Below the pieces are notes generated by a model. That model was given only the letters and a program-made list of their open reading frames with translations. It ran no database searches and was not told where the DNA came from. A stretch of 64,000 nt of DNA from Phycisphaerae bacterium (lineage in GTDB: Bacteria > Planctomycetota > Phycisphaerae > Phycisphaerales > SM1A02), in the NCBI GenBank assembly GCA_002702575.1, contig PAAJ01000016.1:143452-207451 (forward strand), given 5' to 3'. The stretch's first letter is position 1. Every line of letters begins with the position of its first letter. Below are positions 52,886 to 62,000 of this stretch, piece after piece. Position numbers and translations under genes: made by a program.

Positions 52886-54805
52886 ATGTCAAGCAAGATC
52901 ACATTCATCACGGTTGCATCGACGATGATCGCAACGGCAAGTACCTATGGGCTCGCAAGTAATTGCGGCATCGTATTGACCGAGTACAACGCTGTTGGAT
53001 CAGACAAGTGGCTCGCAAATCCCAACGGATCCGCCTACGAAGGGCCCGGTGGAGAAAATGCCGTCGATCCCGTGACCGGCGAAGTCGTTGACAATGCTGA
53101 CACGTATTTCGGTCGAGTGCAGGGCAATGGTGGCGACTGGTTCGAGTTTGTCATCACCGTGGACAATCTGGATGTTCGTGGCTGGCAGATCTACTGGGCC
53201 GAACTTGATGAAACAGATGCCAATGGTGTCGACTACTTCTGGGACGGAATCGGTTCTGGATACGGTGTCGATGCATCAATCCCCCATGGCATCATCACCT
53301 TCTCTGAATCTGCAGCCTGGTCGAATCTGCGAGCTGGAACCGTCCTGACCATCTCCGAAAACCCTCTTGACATTGCTGCAACCGATCTTTCCTTCGATCC
53401 TTGCAATGGAGACTGGTGGATCAATGGCAACACGCTTGACAGTGAGTACTTCACCACGGTGACCAACGTCACAAATGACGGCGAAGGGCCCGGCAATTTC
53501 GACTGTGGTAATGACAGCATGATCATCGCCGTCTTCGATGCTGATGGGAACATGTGCATGAGCTGGACAGGCGAAGGTTCTGATGACTGGGGTGGCGGCG
53601 GAGTCAACAGCCGCGAGATCATGCGACTGGAGCAGGATCCTGATTCGAATACAGCCGCCTTCGACTTCTACGATGACGGCAAGCAGAGCAGCTTCGGCAG
53701 TGCCAATCGCTGGTCCGATGCCTTCACCGACTGCCGGACCTATGGATCGATCGAATCTGTCAGAGCGGATGTCATTGACGAATGTGGCTGCACAGCCATC
53801 ATCCTGAACGAGTACAACGCTGTCGGCAATGAGGATTTTCTCAATGGCGGTGATGGGGTCGCCGATGAAGATGGCGAGTTCGCATCAGACACCTACTTCG
53901 GCCGCCAACTCGCCAACGGTGGCGACTGGTTCGAAATGGTCGTCATCCAGGACGGCCTTGACATGCGCGGCATGATCTTGACATGGGCGGAATCTGGCGA
54001 GTTTTCCAGCACCACCGGCACGATCATTCTTTCTGATGACAGCTCGCTGGCAAACATTCCTGCAGGAACCATTGTCACCGTGATTGAACGTCCAACCGCT
54101 GAGGGTGGGCTGGACAGTGAAACCGATCTCACCGATGGCTGGATCAACATCTGCACCCGTGACACCTCGCTCGTCGCCGAGACGACTTCAAATGATCCTG
54201 ATCATGTGGACTTTGGAGACATCAAGGTCAACGAAGATGACTGGACTCTCGGGATCAGCAACTGGGACGGTACACCGCTCATGAACCCCGCTGGTGAAGG
54301 CTTTGTTGCCTACTGGCGTGGCGGCGTCAGCTCCGAGAACACCTGTCACCTGGAAATGGACATCATGGGCACTCACTACTCACCCAATGATGCCTATGAC
54401 GACAGCGCTCGTGGATCCACCTTCGGATCCGTCAATCGCTGGCGTGCCTGTCCCGAGGATGCTTGGATCGAGCAGACCATCGACATCGATGCGAACTGCC
54501 TCGCGGTCGTTGCTCGCGGCGGCTGCTGCATCGGCAGCAGCTGCAGCCTTGCGATAGAATCGGCTTGTGTCAGCTCTGGCGGAAGCTATCTGGGTGATCA
54601 CACCGGCTGTGAGGATGCTGATTGTGGCCCTGACTGTGAAACTGGCGATGTCGATTGCGATGGTGATGCGGACGTGGACGATCTTCTCCTGCTGCTGGGC
54701 GCATTCGGAGACTGCGACGATTGCAGTGATTGCCCGACAGATTTCGACGGAAACTGCAGCACAAATGTGGACGATCTTCTGCAACTCCTGAGCGTCTACA
54801 AGTGA
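52886..54805 (+). CDS. Secreted protein: two tandem copies of a TEYNAVG...DTYFGR...GGDWFE module, Cys-rich module, dockerin-like EF-hands
   Basis: Internal repeat plus CCIGSSCSLAIESACVSSGGSYLGDHTGCEDADC and GDVDCDGDADVDDLLLLLGAFGD...TDFDGNCSTNVDDLLQLL. Confidence 0.8.
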   Translation: MSSKITFITVASTMIATASTYGLASNCGIVLTEYNAVGSDKWLANPNGSAYEGPGGENAVDPVTGEVVDNADTYFGRVQGNGGDWFEFVITVDNLDVRGWQIYWAELDETDANGVDYFWDGIGSGYGVDASIPHGIITFSESAAWSNLRAGTVLTISENPLDIAATDLSFDPCNGDWWINGNTLDSEYFTTVTNVTNDGEGPGNFDCGNDSMIIAVFDADGNMCMSWTGEGSDDWGGGGVNSREIMRLEQDPDSNTAAFDFYDDGKQSSFGSANRWSDAFTDCRTYGSIESVRADVIDECGCTAIILNEYNAVGNEDFLNGGDGVADEDGEFASDTYFGRQLANGGDWFEMVVIQDGLDMRGMILTWAESGEFSSTTGTIILSDDSSLANIPAGTIVTVIERPTAEGGLDSETDLTDGWINICTRDTSLVAETTSNDPDHVDFGDIKVNEDDWTLGISNWDGTPLMNPAGEGFVAYWRGGVSSENTCHLEMDIMGTHYSPNDAYDDSARGSTFGSVNRWRACPEDAWIEQTIDIDANCLAVVARGGCCIGSSCSLAIESACVSSGGSYLGDHTGCEDADCGPDCETGDVDCDGDADVDDLLLLLGAFGDCDDCSDCPTDFDGNCSTNVDDLLQLLSVYK

Positions 54806-54865
54806 TTCCAGTTTGACATATGGTCTGAGTCATCATCATGGCTTCAACAAGATGAATGGAAAAAA

Positions 54866-55750
54866 ATGACTAGAGAAAATCACACGACATGTGCATACTT
54901 TGAATCATGGGACTTCGCGAGAAATCGTGTTTGCCTGAAAAGGGGGTTTACTCTCATTGAGCTGATGGTTGTCGTGGTGATTCTCGCCCTTCTTCTGGCC
55001 GTACTGATTCCTGGACTGTCCTCTCTCCAGTCAAGTTCGCGTGCAGCCAAGAGCATGTCGAACATGAGACTCTGGGGCCGTGGCATCGTCGCCTATTCGA
55101 CCGAGTACAAGGGGCGGATGCCGTGGGAAGGCATGAAGACCGCCAACCAGATGCCGGTGAATTTCCAGAGACCCGAATGGTGGGCTAATGCCATTCCTCC
55201 ATATGTCGATCAAATCTCATATCGCGATTACGAGCGTGCTCACGGTGGCGAAGTTCCCATGCCACCCGAGAAGAGCATCTTCATTGATCCATCAGCCCAG
55301 GCTCCCAACCAGCCCTACATGGGTGGAGGCAGAAACTTCTTCTTCTGTTACGTGCCCAATGCCCAGTTGGACAACACCTATGAAGAACAAGTGCTGGAAC
55401 GCGATCCCCAGATGCAACAGACTCCCTGGGACATCAGAGTTCCTCTCTCCTTCATATCGAAGCCAAGTCAGTCGATCATGATGCTCGAAATTCGGACCGC
55501 CAAGGACGAACTCCCGAAATCCGATCCCTGGTACAACGAAAACCTGAAGCGACACATGTCCGATTGGCAGCGATTTGCCGCACGTCACAGGCAAGGCGGC
55601 CACATGGTCTTCGCGGATGGACACACCGCCCACAAGCGGAATGATCTGGCTACCACCAATGCCCAAGGGACGCGTGATCCCGATCAACCTGATGGTAATT
55701 GGAACAAGGAAGGATTCATCTGGGATCCCCTGGGTCCGGCCTTGCACTAG
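54866..55750 (+). CDS. Type II secretion-type pseudopilin/prepilin
   Basis: RGFTLIELMVVVVILALLLAVLIPGLSSLQSSSRAAKSMSNMRLWG; H...GGHMVFADGHTAHKR near C-terminus. Confidence 0.85.
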   Translation: MTRENHTTCAYFESWDFARNRVCLKRGFTLIELMVVVVILALLLAVLIPGLSSLQSSSRAAKSMSNMRLWGRGIVAYSTEYKGRMPWEGMKTANQMPVNFQRPEWWANAIPPYVDQISYRDYERAHGGEVPMPPEKSIFIDPSAQAPNQPYMGGGRNFFFCYVPNAQLDNTYEEQVLERDPQMQQTPWDIRVPLSFISKPSQSIMMLEIRTAKDELPKSDPWYNENLKRHMSDWQRFAARHRQGGHMVFADGHTAHKRNDLATTNAQGTRDPDQPDGNWNKEGFIWDPLGPALH

Positions 55751-55780
55751 GCTGTCACGCTGCCTTTGACATACCAGATC

Positions 55781-55812
55781 TTCATGGTGGCGGTAGGATT
55801 CGCCACCATGAA
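55781..55812. promoter_or_regulatory. Perfect 12-bp inverted repeat overlapping nitroreductase start codon
   Basis: TTCATGGTGGCG-gtaggatt-CGCCACCATGAA; ATG at 55808-55810 is inside the 3' arm. Confidence 0.8.
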
Positions 55813-56539
55813 CAACATCATTGATCTCATGATGGGCCACAGGTCCATCCGGAAGTTCAGCGAAGATCCGGTTCTTGACGAGCATGTCGAACAAGCCGTT
55901 GCCGCAGGACAGATGGCTTCTACAAGTGGCGGTATCCAGTCCTATTGTGTGCTTCGTATCCGGAACGAGCAACGACTGGAATCTCTTGTCGAGCTGACGG
56001 GCAACCAGACGAAGGTCGCACGATGCGGCGCGTTCTTCATCATCTGCGGCGATACCCGTCGACATCGAATTCTGGCCAAGCGCGATGGCGTCCCCTATGA
56101 CACGCGATGTGAAGCGTTTCTTCTGGCTGTCGTTGATGCAACGATCTTCGCACAGAGCTTCTGTCTTGCGCTCGAATCGATGGATTACGGCATCTGCTAC
56201 ATCGGCGGCCTTCGCAATGACCTCCCATCAGTCGGCAAACTGCTCGAACTTCCGGAAGGTCTCTACCCCCTCTTCGGCCTCTGCGTTGGACGACCGGCAC
56301 AGGACCCGACCATCCGCCCCAGGCTGCCACAACCAACCGTGCTCTTCGAGGAGCGATACCCGGATGATGCCACCATGCTGGCCGGCATGGATACCTACGA
56401 CCAGACCATGCTCCAGTACTTCCAGGAGAGAGGCGCTGGTGACCGAATCTGGTCCCAGGAGATGTCCGCCAAGTTCAGCGCCCCCCGTCGCGAGTCCTTG
56501 GGGCCTTTTTACAGGGATCAGGGCGCAAACCTGGAATGA
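55808..56539 (+). CDS. NfsA-like nitroreductase family protein
   Basis: MNNIIDLMMGHRSIRKFSEDPVLDEHVEQAVAAGQMASTSGGIQSYCVLRI; YGICYIGGLRND; LFGLCVGRP. Confidence 0.88.
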   Translation: MNNIIDLMMGHRSIRKFSEDPVLDEHVEQAVAAGQMASTSGGIQSYCVLRIRNEQRLESLVELTGNQTKVARCGAFFIICGDTRRHRILAKRDGVPYDTRCEAFLLAVVDATIFAQSFCLALESMDYGICYIGGLRNDLPSVGKLLELPEGLYPLFGLCVGRPAQDPTIRPRLPQPTVLFEERYPDDATMLAGMDTYDQTMLQYFQERGAGDRIWSQEMSAKFSAPRRESLGPFYRDQGANLE

Positions 56540-56607
56540 TCAGGCCGATGGTTGGCGGCTTCGACGGTAGTCTGTGAACGTCCGAACCAACTCGAGGAGA
56601 AGCCCCC

Positions 56608-57897
56608 ATGAGCAAGCCACAGTCCACCCGTCGCCGATTCCTGAAGACAACCGCGGCCACCACTCTGGGGACAAGCCTTCTGCCTGCGGTCTCATGGGGC
56701 AAGGTGCTGGGCGCCAATGATCGGCTCAACATGGCCGTCATCGGAACCGGCGGCATGGGTACCGGACATACGAGAAATCTCATGGGTCGCAAGGATGCCG
56801 AGAACATCGATGTGATTCGTGTCTGCGATGTCTACCGTCGACGACTCAACGAAGCGGAACGCATCATCGGCAAACCCGGTTCGGGCACCATGGAGTATCG
56901 GGAGATCATCGATGACCCCGATGTGGACGCCGTCCTGATCGCAACACCGGATCATTGGCACACCAAGATCGCGATCGAAGCGATGGAGAACGGCAAGGAC
57001 GTCTACTGCGAGAAACCACTCTCACACACGATTCCTCAAGCACTTGCTTGCAGAGATGCCGTCAAGAGAACAGGAAGAACACTTCAGGTCGGTCCACAAG
57101 GCACCAGTCAAGGCAACTTCTGGGCGGCCCGTCAGGCCATCGCGGACGGTCGAATCGGAAAACCAACCTGGAGTCAGGGCGCCTATTGCCGCAATTCCAG
57201 AGGTGGACAGTTCAACTGGCCGATTCATCCCGACGCCGGACCGAACAAGGACGCTGCCTCCGAAGGATATGTCTGGTGGGATCGATGGCTTGGTCATGAA
57301 TACGATCTGTCACCGAAGATCGACTGGAATGCTGATCACTTCTTCCGATTCCGGAAGTACTTCGCATACAACGGTGGTCTGGCGACCGATCTGCTGTATC
57401 ACCGGCTGTCGCCGTTGATCATGGCCATCAGTGGACACTCGGGCGAATACCCGAAGCGGGTCGTCGCCAGCGGTGGCATCTATCTGGAAAAGGATGACCG
57501 GGACATTCCCGATACCTTCTTCATGATGGTCGATTATCCCAGCGAACACACGGTGGTTCTCGCAAGCGTCATGACCAACGACGATACCTGGCCGTATGTG
57601 ATCCGCGGGCAGTATGGCACCATGAATTTCGGTGACGGGCTTGATCTGGCGGAACAGGCCACCTGGTCCGAAGAATTCCAGGAAGCCAACGGTCAGTCAT
57701 CCATCCATCTGGATGCGGTTCCCCGTCGGGATCACATGGGCAACTTCCTCGATGCCGTTCGGAACGGTGATCGTCTTGCCTGTGACGTCGATCTGGGTTG
57801 CAGCGTGATGGTAGCCATCAAGATGGGTGTCGAAGCCTATCGACAGAACAAGGTCCTCCTGTGGGACACGGATGCCGAAGAGGTTGTTGCGACATGA
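56608..57897 (+). CDS. Tat-exported Gfo/Idh/MocA-family oxidoreductase
   Basis: STRRRFLKTTAATTLGTSLLP Tat signal; NMAVIGTGGMGTGHTRNLM; GKDVYCEKPLSHTIPQA. Confidence 0.92.
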   Translation: MSKPQSTRRRFLKTTAATTLGTSLLPAVSWGKVLGANDRLNMAVIGTGGMGTGHTRNLMGRKDAENIDVIRVCDVYRRRLNEAERIIGKPGSGTMEYREIIDDPDVDAVLIATPDHWHTKIAIEAMENGKDVYCEKPLSHTIPQALACRDAVKRTGRTLQVGPQGTSQGNFWAARQAIADGRIGKPTWSQGAYCRNSRGGQFNWPIHPDAGPNKDAASEGYVWWDRWLGHEYDLSPKIDWNADHFFRFRKYFAYNGGLATDLLYHRLSPLIMAISGHSGEYPKRVVASGGIYLEKDDRDIPDTFFMMVDYPSEHTVVLASVMTNDDTWPYVIRGQYGTMNFGDGLDLAEQATWSEEFQEANGQSSIHLDAVPRRDHMGNFLDAVRNGDRLACDVDLGCSVMVAIKMGVEAYRQNKVLLWDTDAEEVVAT

Positions 57898-58460
57898 GCA
57901 GTTCAGACAGTTCCATGTATCACAACGAGACCGTCATCGAAACGGCCACGTTTCAAAAAGATGTCATCGTCCGGTACCAGTTGTGGGCATCGGTGATCCT
58001 CTTCGGATCCACGATCGTTGGCATCCCGTTGCTCCTGATTATCGTGCCCCTGATTCTGTTGATCTGGCCCAGAGTGATCAATACCTGGAAGTGTGTACTC
58101 ACGAACAGAGCGGTTCACGTCGAAAAGGGACTGTTCGTCAAGGTGAAGAAGACGATTCCACTGGAGAAGATCACGGATGTGGGCTCGGTCCAGGGGCCGA
58201 TCATGAGGCACTTCGATCTCCATTCCCTGAGCTTTGAAACAGCTGGGCAATCCGGAGGTGCGGCTGGTGCACTCGTGACCCTGCTGGGAATCGAGAACTC
58301 CGAATCTTTCCGGGAACGGGTTCTCGACACGCGTGATGCATCCAACAAGGGTGCGGCCTCTGCAGAGGTAACGCCGCAGACGGTCCCTGATGATCAGCTT
58401 CTACGGGAGATCCGGGACTCACTGATCCGGATCGAAGAACATCTTGGTCAATCTGGCTGA
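57894..58460 (+). CDS. Bacterial PH-domain membrane protein
   Basis: TM hairpin then CVLTNRAVHVEKGLFVKVKKTIPLEKITDVGSVQGPIMRHFDLHSLSFETAGQ; ATGA overlap with preceding gene. Confidence 0.78.
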   Translation: MSSSDSSMYHNETVIETATFQKDVIVRYQLWASVILFGSTIVGIPLLLIIVPLILLIWPRVINTWKCVLTNRAVHVEKGLFVKVKKTIPLEKITDVGSVQGPIMRHFDLHSLSFETAGQSGGAAGALVTLLGIENSESFRERVLDTRDASNKGAASAEVTPQTVPDDQLLREIRDSLIRIEEHLGQSG

Positions 58461-58488
58461 ACCCGATTGATCTGTGATGCCACCATGA

Positions 58489-58752
58489 TTAAAGCACGAT
58501 CTTGATGTCATCACGTGCCTGCAGGGCACGATAGAGGCCAACTCGTTCACCTTCATCGACCACTTCCAGAGAGACCACCAGGGTGCACCATCGCCCCCCT
58601 TCACTGGTATTGCCGGGCTTGCAGGTGTACGGCTTGTCGGCCATGACCGACTGCACGGCCCGTTCAAGCGTGGGCAGATCGGCCCCGATGACCCGGTATT
58701 CCCAATGACATGGGTATTCCAGATCCAGCTGCTCGCCCTCGAAATCGTTCAT
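58489..58752 (-). CDS. DUF493 (YbeD-like) protein
   Basis: MNDFEGEQLDLEYPCHWEYRVIGADLPTLERAVQSVM...GRWCTLVVSLEVVDEGERVGLYRALQARDDIKIVL. Confidence 0.75.
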   Translation of the reverse strand: MNDFEGEQLDLEYPCHWEYRVIGADLPTLERAVQSVMADKPYTCKPGNTSEGGRWCTLVVSLEVVDEGERVGLYRALQARDDIKIVL

Positions 58753-58897
58753 AGGTCCTCCGTGTGGACTGTGGATGCCCAAGCGATGATGCAAGGTAGC
58801 CCAAGAAATGGCCTGGAACAGCCTTCTTGATCGAATATGGCCGAACTGGCATGAAAGATCGATCTCCCTCGCTGTTCTGCCCATATCAACGATATTC

Positions 58898-59009
58898 AAT
58901 AGGGGAACTCCCATTTTCGGGGCCCTGAACGGGTCCCTCCCAGTACCATTGCCTAACCCTGGCCGCAAGGTCGGGGAACTCCCCTATTCGACAACGAAGG
59001 AGCTTGAAC
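58898..59009 (+). promoter_or_regulatory. Structured 5' leader with repeated GGGGAACTCCC and AATAGGGGA/TCCCCTATT arms
   Basis: GGGGAACTCCC at 58902-58912 and 58973-58983; complementary arms 58898-58906 and 58980-58988; SD GAAGGAG at 58996. Confidence 0.45.
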
Positions 59010-62000
59010 ATGTCGAAGCGTCATTACCTCCTGGCAGCCGGATGTCTGGCCGCGCTGGGTGTGATTGGCACAGAGGCGGCTGCCTTGCAGGAGCCCACCT
59101 CAGCCATGCCGGCGGAGACCGTCATGGCACCCGGATCAGGAAGCAGCAAGTCTGATTTTCCGTCCTTTGACAGTGTCACCAAGGAGTATTCCAAGGTGAC
59201 GCCGACTGCGGATGGCCAAGCAGGCATGTACACCCTTTTCGTCAATGACAAGACCGGAAAGGTCCTGGCAGAACTGCCCAGAAACTTTGAGCGACAGAAG
59301 GTCTTCATCGCCTTCACGATCAAGGGTGGCATCAGCGAAGCCGGTGTCCAGGCAGGCGACATGTACGCCTACTGGAAGCGTTTCGGCAAGCGTCTCGCGT
59401 TGATTCAGCCCAACTATGAAGTCCGCACGACGGGCGACAAGCAGTCCAAGGCTGGCTATCGTCGAGTCCACACGGATCGTGTGATCCTCGATGTCCCGAT
59501 CGTGACCATGGGCTCCAAGGGTGGACCCGTCATCGATCTCACGAACCTGCTCGTCAACCAGTCCACCAAGTTCTTTGGTGGTCGAACAGCAGGCGCCAAC
59601 ACCCGACTTGCGAAGATCGCCAAGGCCAAGGCATTCCCGAAGAATGTCGAACTGGCCTTCGAGATGCCCCTTCGAGGTGGCAAGTTCGGAACGATCTACT
59701 ATTCCTTCGCCGAGATTCCGGAGAACACCGGCTACAAGCCGCGTGAAGCCGATGAACGGCTCGGTTACTTCGTCACGTCCCACCGGGATATTGGCGATGC
59801 CTCGGATGAATCGCCCTGGAAGCGATACATCAACCGCTGGCATCTTGAGAAGGCCGATCCTTCCCTTCAGTTGAGCCCCCCCAAGAAGCCCATCGAGTTC
59901 TACATCGAGCACACCACGCCCGTGCGATACCGTCGCTGGGTACGTGATGGTGTTCTCGAATGGAACAAGGCCTTCGAGAAGGTCGGCATCGATGGTGCCA
60001 TCGTCGTCTATCAGCAGGATGAGGCCACAGGCGCTCACATGGAGAAGGATCCTGAGGACGCCCGCTACAACTTCATCCTCTGGACCAACTCCGACATGGG
60101 ATTTGCCATTGGCCCCAGCCGCGTTCACCCACGAACCGGTCAGATCCTGGACGCCGACATCGTGATGGACGAAGGCTTCATCACGGGTTGGTCCAAGACC
60201 TGGGAAAGCCTCATCCCGCAGATGGCCATGGAAAACTTCGGTCCTGAAACCTACACCTGGCTTGAGAGCCGACCCGGTGCGGATCCACGCGTGACTCTGG
60301 CACCACCCTCTCAGCAGGAAGCTGTTCGCCAGACCCTTGCTCGTGAAGCCGTCATGCGAGCCAACGGTCAGCTCCCCGGTCACCACGAGCGGATGAGCTC
60401 GAGCGATCCGACACTCATGGGTGACGATCTGTATGACGGACTCACAGGACGCATCAGTCAGGTGAATGGCGCTTGTCAGCATGCTTGCTGCAAGGCATTC
60501 GATGTCGCGTTGTTCCGCCTGAACTACGACCTGATCATGAACATGGAGCAGCCGACTTCCATGGATGACGATTCGGATTCCAAGAAGGATCCGATCTCAG
60601 GCAAGTGGAACGGCATGGTCTCCTTCAGCGGACCTGAAGGCATGTCGCAGGAAATGTCCTTCTCGATGGACCTTCAGCTGCAATCCGATGGCTCGGTGAC
60701 CGGTGAGGCCGAAATCGGCCCGATGGGCTCCATGGAGATCTCCGGAACATGGGATTCGAAGACGTCGACGCTGACGGTACAGCCCGTCGATGCCGATGAA
60801 GAACCCATGGTTCTGAAGCTCGAGGATGGTCGCCTGACTGGTGACATGAGCGAAGGTCAGATGTCCCTGACCATCTGGGCGGAACGTGAGAGCTTCGTTG
60901 AAGCCGACTCCTCGGGTTCATCCTCCGATGATGGTGATGAGACCGAGGAAGAAACCGTCGAAGACATGGATGAGGACACCGATGCCGAAGAGGCAACGGA
61001 AGAAGAAGAGGAAACAACCGTCAAGACCGGCAAGGCCAGCCGCAAGGGTGATGTCCAGCTGATCGATGGTGTTCCTGAATCCTTCATTGGTCCTCAGCTG
61101 AAGGATGTGATCATGCACGAGGTCGGACATACGCTCGGCCTGCGTCACAACTTCAAGGGTTCCCGGATCTACGATCTCGATGAGATGAATGCCGAGGAGA
61201 TGAAAGGCAAGGCCATCGGCGGTTCCGTCATGGACTACCTTCCGGTCAACATCAACTATGGTGAAGACGCCAATCAGGGCGACTACACCATGGTCACGAT
61301 CGGGCCCTACGACTACTGGGTCATCGAATACGGCTATGCCAACGACCGAAACTACAAGAAGGTCCTGGAACGAGTCGCGGAACCACAACTGGCATATGCC
61401 ACGGATGAGGACACCTGGGGTCCGGATCCAACCGCACGTCGCTTCGACAATGCCAAGAACCCTCTTGACTATGCCGATTCCCAGATCGCTCTGATCAAGG
61501 ATCTGCGTGTCAAGATCATCGAAGACATGGTTGAAGACGGCGAAAGCTGGTCAGAGGCTCGCAAGGCCTACGAACTGCTCCTCGGTAAACATTCCTCTGC
61601 CGTCGGAATCGCCGCCAACTGGATCGGCGGAAGCTACCTGAACCGACACAAGAAGGGTGATCCGGATGCCGTTCGACCCATCGAGAACATCCCGGCAGAA
61701 CAGCAGCGCAGAGCGTTGGCGTTCGTCCTGGAAAACACGATGAAGGACGAGTGCTACGGGCTCAACTCGGAGCTGCTGCACCGGATGACCGTCGACAAGT
61801 GGTATGACCAGGGTGGCATGCGATTCCTCTATCAGGATGAGACCTATCCGGTCCACAGCCGGATCTCCGGTATCCAGTCCATGGCGTTGACGCAGGTCCT
61901 GAATCCAACGACGCTGCAGCGGATCTATGACAACGAGTTCCGTGCCATGGGTGAGGAAGACGTCCTGACGCTTCCTGAAACCATGGATGAAGTCAAGGTC

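Noticed and set aside
59136-60482. 448-aa minus ORF inside the metalloprotease gene
   Set aside because: Antisense shadow; the + frame has signal peptide, protease motifs and a downstream terminator.
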